This document shows, piece after piece, positions 34,081 through 44,221 of a stretch of DNA of 64,000 nucleotides. Made by a program: the position numbers and the translations under genes. The stretch comes from Pyxicephalus adspersus (lineage: Eukaryota; Chordata; Amphibia; Anura; Pyxicephalidae), in assembly GCF_032062135.1 (NCBI RefSeq), contig NC_092863.1, positions 18,075,926 to 18,139,925 of the forward strand, in the 5' to 3' direction. Under the pieces are notes generated by a model, which was given only the letters and a program-made list of their open reading frames with translations, was not told the origin of the DNA and ran no database searches. The stretch's first letter is position 1. Every line of letters begins with the position of its first letter.

Positions 34081-35101
34081 TTCATAAGGGTAAGTACCTT
34101 TGTCAAAAGCAGTGGCCATATGAATTACAAAAACAGATAATAATATGCCCTGACCATAAAAGACTTTTGAGCTAAGAACAAAGTCATTGAGAGAATTTAA
34201 GTCCATAATGGTCTTGGAATTGTGAAAAGGTTCAAATAAAAACCTGGGATCTTTTCCAAGGGATGTAGTGGAATGATGACATCTTGGAACAACAAACTCT
34301 GAAAAGCTTGGAAATGGATGCTAAGTAATGTCTAGGTGTAACAATTTTAGATATTTATATTACCTGTAAAAAAAATAGGATATTTCTTTACCTTGAGAAT
34401 CCCTTTATCTCTCTCTCAAGCATTTACCAACTAAAATGAAATGCTGGTTCAGCGATAACACAGTCACGTACAGTACAGTGCATTGTGTTCATAACAGCCT
34501 GGTGCAGAGCAAAGCCCTGTGGTTACCTCTCACCTTATAGCATGCTACAAAGTTACAATGTTGCAGTCTCATCACAGAGGTAAAGCAGACTGGGCAAGCT
34601 CATCCTCTTGCTTGCAGCATACTGAATATATCTACTCAGTCTTGGCATAGTAGTTACTAATGTCACAAAGATAAGGATGTTTTTTTAATTATAAAATGTT
34701 GAGCTTACTGAAAATAATATTGTACTGTATATTGTTTTTAAAAGATCTGCACAGAGATGCTTTGGAGGACATGAGAAATATTGTATTTGCTATATGCTAG
34801 CAAATGAAGAGTGCTTACAGATTGGCTAGTTTAATAAATGTTTTACAGAACCTATAAACATAGTATAATATATTGGAGTAATAAATTGCTTGTAAGCAGT
34901 TCTAAAGATATGATAAATAAAAAGCTTTGATTATTATGCACAGAATCATGTAGAAATCCTAATATATTATATTAAAGATTTAAGGAGCTTCAGTTCCCTG
35001 CACCGGTCAATCATCATGAAAATATTAACTTATGGGTTATTTTTTTCCTTTTAACATTAATCCTTTCAGTACACAGTATTTATGTTACTAAGTTATCTGA
35101 T
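34081..35101. other. Unique non-coding stretch
   Basis: No recognisable feature. Confidence 0.45.
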
Positions 35102-35104
35102 TAA

Positions 35105-35519
35105 AGCTGCGTACACACTTCCAATAATTATCGTTGGAAACGAACGACGAACAACTGATCCGCCGAAAATCGTTTACAAAAAAGGTGAACAACGACTGAC
35201 CAACGAGGATTGTCGTTGGAAATGAACAAGCAGATCTGATTGGCCGCCGATCGTTCGCTATCTATCGTGTGTACGGTCGTACAGTGATCGTGCATGTTTA
35301 TGCAATACACTTTCTTCTTTACATGTCACTCCCTGCATTGTCCAAACGATTGTATCTAGTGTGTGTACACTATTGGTCGATTAAATTTGAACAATTGTAT
35401 CGTTACAGCATGTACAGAATTGTGCACAATACGATCGTTCAAATATAATCGTGCATAATCATTGATTGGTTGTAATCGTTCATTTTCTAACGATAATTAT
35501 TGGAAGTGTGTCACTAGCT
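35105..35519. mobile_element. Family A inverted-repeat element, copy A2, TAA target duplication
   Basis: The 415-bp element starts 'agctgcgtacacacttccaa' and ends 'ttggaagtgtgtcactagct', flanked by TAA on both sides (35,102-35,104; 35,520-35,522). It has the same plan as A1, but many CG steps read TG or CA, as expected from CpG deamination, so it looks older than A1. No coding capacity. Confidence 0.88.
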
Positions 35520-35522
35520 TAA

Positions 35523-37427
35523 AATATACCTAAACTCCAATTCCAGGCAAAGCTAATTTTAGTTTTTAATGCAAGAGGTCAGGCACCTGTCAGGTGCAGA
35601 CTTCTCTGTATTTTTTGTCAACTTGACAGTTGCTATACAATACAGAAGGTGAAACAATGGGTTCCTTATTGGGGACAAAGCAAACAATAAAAAAACATTT
35701 TCCAATAAAATAGGGAAGGAATAAATACTTAAATCAGAGTTTTATTGCTTTCTGTGTTGCCATTGTAGTATTCCCCTGTTAATTCAAACTTTAGTGAACT
35801 TGGTCCACTAGAAAAGTGCATTGACAGCAATCTGATGTTCTGGGAATACCATTTACTGAAGTTACTTCTAAACATCTGCAAAGACAAATGCTGTCACCAA
35901 AGTTGCAAACACAGTGACATGTTCTGTCAGAAGCACATGCGAAATGATAACGTATAACTCATGTTACTGCAAACTGATTGTTCTCCTTGACCTGAGCACA
36001 ATTGCACTGTTTCCATAGTAACATTGGCAGTTCACGGATAGATTTCACTTGTTAAATGGTGGTATCTTAACACTGCCTTTGACCTTGAATTTCCTAAAAA
36101 CTGCAGCTTGCATCACACATTTTTTCCAAACCTCATATCCTGTTGATTTATATGAAACATCAAAGCTCACCAGTCACATGCTTTTTTTGGACTGCTGGAT
36201 CAGAATATTAATAGAGAATTGTGAATATTTATTATTTATATTTTAGCATACTATTTTCAGTCTTATTATGCTACTTATTATTAGTTTTATGCTACTTAAC
36301 CAGTATGCCCTGTACATCCAATATAATGTGAAGAAAGAGATTGCACTGTGAACCAAAAAGGCAATAGGAAATTGTTGGTCTGGTTGTCCTGAGTTACTTT
36401 CCCAATCAGACCATAATCATATTCATACCTGTAATAAGTCATACCTGCTGGGCATTATATAGCTTCTCTGAGCAAAACTGGGAGATGTGTTGTATGCTTC
36501 TTTAAATAGAAACTGAATGATAAAAATTATTTGTGATAAAGGCATAGTATACTACTTTTTCTTAATGGAAATTCATTTTAAAAATCTGCCCGTACAATCC
36601 CCTATATATTTATGAAAAGGTTGTTACAATAATCCATGTCTACCTACTATTAACTATGAAGATAGGATAGAGGTTTCCCTCTAGAGATGGGCAGGCAAAG
36701 TTGTTTTTGCTACGAAAATGTTATTTTTGCCAATTTTCACTATTTGTCAACTTAACATGAAGGATTTAGAAGTTATTTGCAAAGCCACTGATCCTTATAT
36801 TGTCACCAAATTTGTTGTGGGTGACAGTAAAACATATCAGAAGGATAAAAATAAAAAAAGGATTTTTTTCATAAATAAGTTAAAATATGTTATAATATAT
36901 CAAAATTACAATATTAAAGTTGTTCGCCAACTTTTAAAGTAATTCCAAAAGCACAGAACATAGTTTTATTAGTAAGATTGCAGGGGGTGGGGGTTTCTTT
37001 TCACCCTGGCATGCCTGGTGTGATGAACTTTTAGCCCACAAGACACTGTCCCTAGTAAGAAAGGATTTTCTTACTATTTGTTCGGTAATGTTGGATTTCT
37101 TGAATTTGTTCTGTAATGTTGAGAACATCCACAAATGTATCCAATCCACCTCTTCATGTCTAACTACTGTTAGGAATATAGCTTAGCATTTATATCTATT
37201 CATTCAATCACTTTGATATACGTTTATTGTCCAAGTTCAGGATTGGAGATTTAGTGTCCAAGTACAAAATGGAAAATTGTGGAACCGCTTGTTCTGATAA
37301 TAAAACTGTTTTAGTTACATAATCCCATACGTTGGTGTTAGGAAGTTTGCATAGGTGTTAAATCTTTAATATACATGTCTAAAGGTCCAAATTGTTGTCA
37401 AGTCAACAGAGAAAGGATGGTAAAATT
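35523..37427. other. Unique non-coding stretch
   Basis: No repeat or gene recognised. The Lys-rich frame at 36,718-36,942 is compositional. Confidence 0.45.
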
Positions 37428-37540
37428 AATTTTCCTGACACTCCTCCTGACAGCTTGTACACATGGGTAATCTTCGTCCCTTGCTCTCCACAGGACCACC
37501 AAAGCAATAAAAGTAACCTTTCTATCCTATACAGGTGTTC
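37428..37540 (+). repeat. DIRS left inverted terminal repeat
   Basis: Contains 'cctgacactcctcctgacag', 'cttgtacacatgggtaatct', 'cccttgctctccacaggacc' and 'ctatcctatacaggtgttc'. It is the reverse complement of the right repeat except at the outer edge, where the two differ (cactcctcctgac here, the equivalent of aactcttcctgac on the right). That edge difference is what the internal complementary region copies. Confidence 0.88.
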
Positions 37541-37699
37541 TTTTTCTGGCCACGCTCCAGGACCAAGCATTTGTTTCCTGTGGGCCAAATCTTGCCCGCG
37601 AGGTCATTTTCTTTGGCCCCCTGAAGAGTTTTGAAAATGAATGGCATCTGGCCCACCTGCCTGCCACTGCCTTCTGCAGCGGGTGATGCCGCTACTAAA

Positions 37700-37900
37700 A
37701 TTCACAGCATCACTCGCGTCTATAGAGCAGCAGCCTGTTCTGTTCTATAGACGCTAGTAATGCCGGGAATTGTAGTCTTGGCATCACTCGCGTCTATGGA
37801 ACAGCACTCTGTCTATGCAGCTCTGCATTGGGCTGTTCTATAGATGCAAGTAAAGCCCAGATTTGTAGTCTCAGCATCACTCGCATCTTTGGAACAGTTT
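37700..37900. repeat. Imperfect tandem array inside the nested hAT element
   Basis: Three units start with 'gcatcactcgcgtctat' or 'gcatcactcgcatcttt' at about 37,708, 37,781 and 37,874 (spacing about 73 and 93 bp). Two of them include 'ctgttctatagac' or 'ctgttctatagat'. The unit also contains 'gaattgtagtctt'. Confidence 0.7.
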
Positions 37901-37974
37901 TCTGTTTCTCTTCTCTTTGAAAAGCCTGGTAAGTCAAATAATAATATATTTTTGCTTAATCACTATTTATTAAC

Positions 37975-38268
37975 CAGGTAAGAAGCCGGCCAGCATCTTG
38001 TAAGAAGCCGGCCGGCATCTTGTAAGATGCCGGCCGGCGGAACACAAGATGCCGGCTGGCTTCTTACCGGTCCCGCTTGCACCCGACGCTGGAGAGGGAG
38101 ATCGACGGACGACGATCGACGGAGAACGATGCTGGAACACGAACATGACGCTGGATGAGCACAGGGGGACCAGGTAAGTAAGGATGGGAAAAATCTCGGG
38201 GTTAACCATCCTTGCCATTTTTTTTTGCCCGTACGAAGGTCGGGCTTAACGGCAAGGAGGTTTAGTTA
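37975..38268 (-). repeat. Composite CpG-rich repeat, family C, copy C3 (inverted, short)
   Basis: The inverse strand begins 'taaacctccttgccgttaag', 'cccgaccttcgtacgggc', then 'cttacctggtcccc', 'cgtcgatctccctctccagc' and a cluster of 'gccggccggcatctt' palindromes (37,980-38,065). These match the head, GGTCCC, CCAGCGTCG and GCCGGCCGGC modules of C2 in order, but the AT hairpins and tail are missing. The plus strand contains 'gacgacgatcgacggagaac'. Confidence 0.7.
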
Positions 38269-38308
38269 TTAATTTCGGCACTCTGTGTATTTGAGTTTGA
38301 TACCCCTG

Positions 38309-38959
38309 GCTTAGAGCACTATTGTTCTGCCTGAGGGTGTATTTTTACCAGCATTCTGTTATTCTATAATTATAGATACCTGGTTATCATGCTGTGGTAT
38401 TTTTGGGAAACCCCTTGGTTGTTTTTTCTTGGTTACTTGTACCTTTATTAATCATTAGATGTTAATGAGTGCAATTGCTATTACAACACTGTTAATCTTC
38501 AAACTACTCCAGCAGGGGTAGCAGCCTTTGTTAGGTGTCCATCACAGTCTTGCTTACAGCAGGCGCCAATTTGAAATACTTTTTCTGTTTTTTTTCTTAG
38601 TAGCTGCTATGCTGACTGGTAGGAAGTCAGATAGGAAGTTTTATTTGTGGGTTTTGTTAGGTACGTGCATACGAAAAATATATTACTTGTTTTAGTTGCT
38701 GGCTCACCTAACCTCGCCTCACAGGCACGAAAACTGCGTCCAGGTAGGGGATGGATTCAGAAGATGGCTGCCACCCTAAAAAAGAGTGTTTTTTTTTGTT
38801 GTGGGATAAAAGCCCACCAAGAAAGCATACCAGGAAGTAAGGGCATGCTTCTCTCCAGCTCAGTCTACCGTACCTCCAATTGAGGGTGTGTAACAAAGGA
38901 TATGTCTCCATGTAGGACAGAGTCAATGGGTGCTAAGGCTTCTTTAATGCAATGTGGCA
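38309..38959. other. DIRS 5' non-coding part
   Basis: Lies between the nested hAT element and the family D array. The 78-codon frame at 38,647-38,883 shows no recognisable domain. It could be the remains of the first DIRS open frame, but this cannot be shown. Confidence 0.35.
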
Positions 38960-39375
38960 ATCCAACCAGGCATTTATCCAACCGACTGCAATGTGGGCCC
39001 CTCAGGTCAGCTAACTTTGACACCAGTTAATGACATTCTTCCCACTGGCAGCAATGCAGCCAGGCATTTATCCCACTGACCATCACAGTGACCAGCAATG
39101 TGCAATCTGTGCCTCTCAGGTCAGCTAACATTGACACCAGTTAATGTGTTGGCTATTTGTATTGGTGATATTCTTCCCACTAGCAGCAATGCAACCAGGC
39201 ATTTATCGGACTGACCATTTCACTGACCAGCAGTGTACAATTTCTTCCTCTCATGTCAGCTAACTCTGACACCAATTAATGTTTTGGCTATTTGTAAAGG
39301 TGTCATTCTTCCCCACTGGTAGCAATGCAACCAGGCATTTTATCCCACTGACCATCACAGAAGTGTACAGTAATC
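38960..39375 (+). repeat. Tandem array of the family D interior
   Basis: Repeat units begin 'ctcaggtcagctaac' or 'ctcatgtcagctaac' at 39,001, 39,115 and 39,250, spaced 114 and 135 bp, each followed by 'gacaccagttaatg', 'ggctatttgta', 'attcttcccac', 'agcaatgcaaccaggcattt' and 'ctgacca'. Part of another unit precedes 39,001. The blocks match the interior of the hAT-like element at 17,049-17,345, so an internal part of that element appears to have expanded in tandem. Confidence 0.75.
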
Positions 39376-39499
39376 TGTGGAGGTGTGGATTGTGGCAATG
39401 ATTCCTTAAGACTCACATGTTGTTTTAGGGGCTTTCTCCATTCTAATTTTTTTTTAGAAAGATAGATTTAGGCCGTTAGGAAAAAAATAAATCTTCTGC

Positions 39500-39940
39500 C
39501 TATTTTGAGTCAGTCCGCATATCACTCTGCCATTGAATTTTGCTGGGTGAATGGCACAAAGGGCTTGCCCTTCAAACTTATCTGTGCATTTTGCTTTAAA
39601 GAAGCAAATAAAGATAAGAAAGCACAACCAAGCCATGCATTATGTCTGTGCCAGATAATGTTTTTCCCTGTCTGCCTCTTAAGTACTATCTGTTTAGCAA
39701 AGGGATAAAAGCCCTGGAAAAAAGCATTTCAAAAAGACAAGACACCCAGCTTCTACCAGTCCTACTCATCCTTCCTCTAGAAGAGCATGAGGGGCAAGAG
39801 AAAGTTCACCCTGTGAAATTACTAATAAAAAGAAGTCACTCTCTCATTCCAGAAGAAAGTAAATCATGTTGGGCATGTGGCACAAGAGCATTGCCATCCA
39901 AGCGGGAGTGGGCTATATGCTTTAAAGAAGCAGGCTGAGA
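39500..39940 (+). pseudogene. Possible DIRS gag relic with a repeated Cys motif
   Basis: Two similar peptides occur about 340 bp apart in the plus strand: FCWVNGTKGLPFK, then LICAFCFKEA (39,529-39,606), and CWACGTRALPSK, then REWAICFKEA (39,869-39,937). The C-W-x-C-G-T-x-x-L-P-x-K ... C-F-K-E-A pattern suggests a duplicated zinc-finger-like unit. Its position upstream of the RT fits gag. The assignment rests on position and cysteine pattern only. Confidence 0.45.
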
Positions 39941-40374
39941 TAAAGAAAGTGAATCAAGGCTAGTAAAAAAGTGGCCGGTCTTCCCCTAACGAAGTTATCA
40001 CACATTTTATAATTGGATTCCAATTGTTTTCCATTTAGGATCCTCCGGGTCAGTGTCAAGATGGGGACTTGAAGTGAATCTACATCACAACAAGTCTGGT
40101 TGTTTCCCAGCAATAGTATTAGGATTAGTGCCACGTTGTTGGGGGCAGATAAACAGGGCCTAGTCAGATAGTCAGGTAACCACGTTACCGGATAGAGCTT
40201 TTGTCAGGCTCTCTAAGATCCTGGTACATTCAGACAACCGTTCCAAGAGATTCATAGAAGTGCAATGCGCTTCTATCTTATATGCAAGGAATGAGACATG
40301 CAGTGGTGCTGCTATCAATAGGAGAGCAAGAAAGAGGATTCAATTCCAAACTTTTCATAGTAATTTACCTCTCA

Positions 40375-40830
40375 TGGGTTTAGGTCAATTCTGGACCTGA
40401 AGGATTTAAATCCTTTTTACACTAGAAGGTTTTGTATGATAATCTTGCAGTTAACTTTGTCAGTCATTTGTCTGGCTCATTGGATAATTTCAATAGATCT
40501 AGCAGAAGCTTACAGGCCTGTCTCAATTGTGGAATGCCACCAGACATTCTTCCTGTCTGAGATGTTTCAAACACCTCCAGTTCACCTGTCCACCCTTCAC
40601 TTGTTCCACAGCTACAAAGATGTTTATTAAACATTTGTCATTGTGATAACCTTGCTGTGGTTTGGGGAGTCAGCCTATGTCACTGCTTGAACAACATTCT
40701 TTGCTGACAATATCCAAAACCAAGTGGAGAATCACAAGAAGACAATTCTGCAAACTCTGACTCTGGTGAACTATCAGAAGAGTCAGTTAGGGCCTTTGCA
40801 GGGAATAGAAATTTAAGGATAATATTCAGT
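40375..40830 (+). pseudogene. DIRS reverse transcriptase relic
   Basis: The plus-strand frame from 40,378 gives FRSILDLKDLNPF and then ISIDLAEAY (motif A of reverse transcriptases, catalytic Asp in S-I-D-L). After a frameshift QFTCPPFTCSTATKMFIKHL corresponds to the Q-F-x-x-L-P-F-G-L-x-x-A-P-x-x-F-T-K motif B region. Near 40,693 FADNIQNQVENHKK and then LQTLTLVNYQKSQLGPLQG match the segment following the Y-L-D-D box. The Y-L-D-D box itself is destroyed. Stops at 40,629 and 40,686 confirm a dead copy. Confidence 0.82.
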
Positions 40831-40854
40831 ACAGTGAAATCTAGAAAACGTTTG

Positions 40855-40920
40855 CCTATGTACAAAGTTGCACAAATGATGGTGTGGCCTATGTACAAAG
40901 TGGCACAAATGATGGTGTGG
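40855..40920 (+). repeat. 33-bp direct duplication inside the RT/RNase H spacer
   Basis: Two adjacent 33-bp units (40,855-40,887 and 40,888-40,920) start 'cctatgtacaaag' and differ at one position. The duplication is a multiple of three and leaves the frame open (PMYKVAQMMVW twice), so it may have arisen before or after the copy died. Confidence 0.9.
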
Positions 40921-41099
40921 GCTCAAAGACCTTTAAAGGGGTTGACACTGCCAGCGAAGGCATTATTTTTAATATTTTATTATAATTATGCAGGTCAGAA
41001 GGTCAGATCTGCTCGTTAACAAACAAAGTGGAACAATATTTCTCTATTTCCATCATTTCACAGTCAGGTTTTGTGTTTTTTATGGACAAAAAAGCATTT

Positions 41100-41570
41100 A
41101 GGTTTTTCTAACCACCAGCGTAAAATATGTTGGGTGATCATATGAGCAGATCATTTCGCAACCACAAGTGGCTTCTAGGCAGACACATTTTAAATGGATA
41201 GACCTGCTTGCATCTCCAGTTATGTCCAAGTGCCAGCAAATACTGGCCGTGACCCTGGCATGGGGAAATTGATTTTTTACCCTATTCCTTTCATTCTTTC
41301 TTGTCAGGACTATTTTTTCCATGGCCCTTAGCACCATTCTATCCCTGACTGCCTGGGACTGAATGCCAACTTGCTGGAAGGCAGAGGCTCCTAGCATCTG
41401 GTTATTCTTGGTGGTGGCAGATATCCTCAAAGCTTACAAACATCTTTTAAAATATGCCACAACATATAGAAAGTTTTTATTGTATAGCAAAAATCAAGGG
41501 TTTTCTTGGTTAACATATCACCTGCACAGGTTCCAGAATGTTCTACGTTCAGCTTTGGAAGAGGAACTCC
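41100..41570 (+). pseudogene. DIRS RNase H end and possible recombinase start
   Basis: Around 41,198-41,275 the plus strand reads WIDLLASPVMSKCQQI, which fits the x-[VI]-D-L-[MF]-A-[ST]-x-x-N-x-[KQ]-C pattern near the end of DIRS RNase H. Further on, ILKAYKHLLKYATTYRKF, then LLYSKNQGFSW (41,425-41,510) could be the start of the tyrosine recombinase, where a Y-x-x-x-W-x-x-F-x-x-W pattern is expected. The catalytic R-H-R-Y residues were not found downstream, so recombinase identity is weak. Confidence 0.55.
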
Positions 41571-42376
41571 ACAACCACCAAGTGTGTGGAACGTCTTTTG
41601 CACTGACAGTTCTTCAAAGCAGTTGTGAAATTGAAGCCTTCGGTAAAGTAATTTTTTTCAGCATAGGACTTGCCTCTGGTCCTACAAGTTCCCGGGGAAC
41701 TTCCCTTCCATCCAGTCCAGGTCTGCCTAATAAGAAAATGGACTTGGAAGATGAAATTCTTGACTTACGGTGACCATGACAAATCAGGGTTATAGAAGTA
41801 TGCACCCTCTTGGAAAGCAGCCAGATTGCACCTATCTTCAGGAAATGCATATGCATCTATTATTGAATGTCTTGTTTAAGGTGTATCCTGCATATCACTC
41901 CAAATGAGAAGTAATTCCTCAGCATGGAGACACTCATTTTCTGAAGGTTCTCATGAAATGAGGAAGATTTTCTCCATTTACCTTCAAAGAAACAATGATT
42001 TTATAGTTGTGGATGTTCTAGTCAGCCTCTCTAGCAATCCTCTATGGAGCACAGCAGTATCTGTAACAGGTTTTGCATTCTAGGGTTTTTAATACCACGT
42101 GGTATGCTTACATCATGAGAACTTGGTTCAATTCCAGGAAGTCAAGAGAAATTCAACTAAGAAAGGGGCAACCTTATAGACTTCATTTTCAGAAATATCT
42201 TCGGAAGTGATCTGTAAATACCCAGTTGTAAGTCTTTCAACTTTCGTTTAGCTTTAGAGGTTGGAGCTTCAGCCACCTTGGGGCTTCTAATTGACAAGTG
42301 GCACTTTCTAAAAGAGTAACTTGGTTTCCGTGGCGTTTTGTGGTTTTCCCTCTCTTTATGTTTTTGCTTGTTACAT
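41571..42376 (+). other. DIRS 3' coding remnant, unresolved
   Basis: This is where the recombinase catalytic domain should lie. Translations show only fragments with stops and no catalytic tetrad could be placed. No other feature is seen. Confidence 0.35.
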
Positions 42377-42486
42377 CCCATGTGTACATGCTGTCAGGAG
42401 GAGTGTCAGGTAAATGTAAAATTGTTGTCATATTTACCTGTAATTTTCCTTTCCTGTAAACTCTTCCTGACAGCATGTTTCCCTCC
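42377..42486 (+). repeat. DIRS internal complementary region
   Basis: The first half (42,377-about 42,432: 'cccatgtgtacatgctgtca', then 'ggaggagtgtcagg') is the reverse complement of the outer edge of the left terminal repeat. The second half (about 42,433-42,486: 'tttacctgtaattttccttt', then 'cctgtaaactcttcctgaca') is the reverse complement of the outer edge of the right terminal repeat (about 42,604-42,655), with one mismatch over about 50 bp. The two halves abut, reproducing the joint of the two element ends. Confidence 0.88.
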
Positions 42487-42509
42487 CTTATCCTGTCGAT
42501 ATTGTTACA

Positions 42510-42657
42510 GAACACCTGTATAGGAGAGGGAGGTTACTTTTATTGCTTTGGAAAAGTGGTCCTGTGGAGAGCAAGGGGCAGAGATTACCCATGTGTACAT
42601 GTGTACATGCTGTCAGGAAGAGTTTACAGGAAAGGAAAATTACAGGTAAGTATGACA
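42510..42657 (-). repeat. DIRS right inverted terminal repeat
   Basis: 'gaacacctgtataggagagg', 'aggttacttttattgctttg', 'gtcctgtggagagcaagggg' and 'gattacccatgtgtacatg' are the reverse complement of the left repeat. The outer edge 'gtcaggaagagtttacagga' differs from the left edge. A local 'catgtgta' duplication is present. Confidence 0.88.
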
Positions 42658-42944
42658 ATTTTCCAATATATGTAGAGGACAGATGGCTGTTTAAGGATGG
42701 TTGTTTCAGTTTGACGTAAACTGCCTGTTTTATGCTTCCTGAGAGCTTTTGTACCATTGATTTCCATTGTCTTCTGTCACTTGCTACATGAATATATTGG
42801 AGCTGAAAGACCAAATGGCCAATGTTTTTATTGTAGCAGATAAACCATGTTTAACTCTACCACAGTATCTAGCCAGTGATGAACTGAACCCCTCTAAAAA
42901 AAACATTTTCCTTATTGTATCTTGCTCTTTTGACCAATTATGAT
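42658..42944. other. Spacer
   Basis: No recognisable feature. Confidence 0.4.
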
Positions 42945-43035
42945 TATGATTTATTAAAGCTTTACAAGACTGGAGAAGATAACCTTTCATCAGTGAACCA
43001 GGGTGATCCAGCAAACCTAGAATAGATCTGGTCCA
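42945..43035 (+). repeat. Family E element, left arm only
   Basis: 'atgatttattaaagctttac', 'atcagtgaaccagggtgatc' and 'cagcaaacctagaatagatc' match the left arm of the element at 60,900. The right arm is missing. Confidence 0.7.
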
Positions 43036-44221
43036 GTAGTGGTAGTGGTAGTCAGGACAGTCTATGTTATAGAACATGAAATCATCTGTTTTGATTCCAT
43101 CAAACCGTCCATCTATGGATGGTCTATGACTCATGGTACATGAAATCATCTGTGTGTTCTTTTGTTTGGTGCTGCATGTATTTGAAAAGTAGCTATGCCT
43201 TTATGCATACTCTGTAGTTAGTAACTTGCTAGTAGTCAATTATCATTTACTGAAACTTTGTAAATATTTACAAAGGTACTCTAATACAACACTTAGCATG
43301 AATTGCTTCAGATAAAGAGATCTTACAAATTAAAAAAAAAAAAAAAAAAAGGAAACAACATTCAAATCTTTTAACCCTTATGAGGCCTATTTACCTTTCT
43401 CCTTCTTATCTGCCCCTAAGTATTATTTTTATTTATTTCCATTTTCTTTACAATTATTATTTTTTTTACTGTTTTAATTTTCATTCATTTATTTTGTAAA
43501 TTTATTTATCAATGCATAGCATAAAAAGCACAAAATTTTGCAATTACCTTTGACATTAGAAGCAGAAAAGTATTTATCATTTTAGCCTGCCATATTGTCG
43601 ATATGTAATGTGTCATTTTAAATGGGACAGATCATAGAAAAAGTTTTCCTTTACAGTGAAATAACTTGAAAAAACATATATATTTTTTTTCCACAGTTTA
43701 CATAAAAGAAAAATAATTTTAACAATACGATATTAGGAAAATAAAGTTTGTCAAAAAAATAACATTGTGTATTACTTTGTTATCTTATGTAATGATAAAG
43801 TTATCACTGAATTAATTGGCTGATAGTGGTAATGTACAATTGGTTTAAACAAGGTACAAGATACGGCTTGTTTTTAATTTGATTTAATTTGTCAAAAATA
43901 AATTAAAATCTGTACCATTACAAAATAGCCTTTTCGTTTTTTATCTGTTCTGATATGCTGTAACTAGAGAATGGAAATACTTAACTTACCCATTGGTTGT
44001 GCACTATGTTTTTGTCAATGTATTCCCCTTCCCTAATGTACTATATTGTAATCCCCACAATAAAAATTTGTTTAAAAAAAAAAAACAAGACAATTACATA
44101 TTCCAAGTGCTACAAATAGCACTATACAAAAAATGTTGCATAACCCTCCCTGTCCATCTGAGGCAATTCACCTCAAAGACTTTCCTAATTAAATGTAAGC
44201 CAGCAGATAGAAAAATTAACA
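43036..44221. other. AT-rich non-coding stretch
   Basis: No repeat or gene recognised. It contains a 19-bp poly-A run (43,332-43,350) and T/A-rich low complexity to about 43,760. Confidence 0.45.

Larger units (their letters stand above)
37557..38308 (-). mobile_element. hAT-like element nested in the DIRS copy
   Basis: The right end 'tatttgagtttgatacccct' followed by g is the inverse of a c-a-g-g-g-g-t-a-t-c-a-a-a-c-t-c hAT terminus. Sub-terminal 'gtgggccaaatcttgcccgc' and 'atctggcccacc' near the left end (about 37,577-37,660) are typical of the same group. The exact left end is degraded; 37,557 is an estimate. The interior carries an imperfect tandem array and a family C insert. No transposase frame seen. 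Confidence 0.65.
37428..42657 (+). mobile_element. Decayed DIRS-type tyrosine-recombinase retrotransposon with nested insertions
   Basis: An element of about 5.2 kb bounded by inverted terminal repeats (37,428-37,540 and 42,510-42,657), with an internal complementary region just inside the right repeat (42,377-42,486). Between them, in DIRS order, lie a possible gag relic (39,500-39,940), reverse transcriptase (40,375-40,830), an RNase H end (about 41,190-41,270) and a possible recombinase start (41,400-41,560). Split inverted repeats plus an internal complementary region are the hallmark of the DIRS order. All frames are interrupted by stops and shifts. A hAT-like element (37,557-38,308) and a family D tandem array (38,960-39,375) are inserted. 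DIRS elements do not make target duplications, and none is seen. Confidence 0.85.

Noticed and set aside
38960..39375. CRISPR-like array
   Set aside because: Repeat units are 114-135 bp, imperfect, lack short unique spacers and match the interior of a hAT-like element. The context is eukaryotic.
41363..41773. 136-codon plus-strand open frame as a host gene
   Set aside because: It lies inside the DIRS remnant, downstream of RT and RNase H relics, and is better explained as a fragment of that element.
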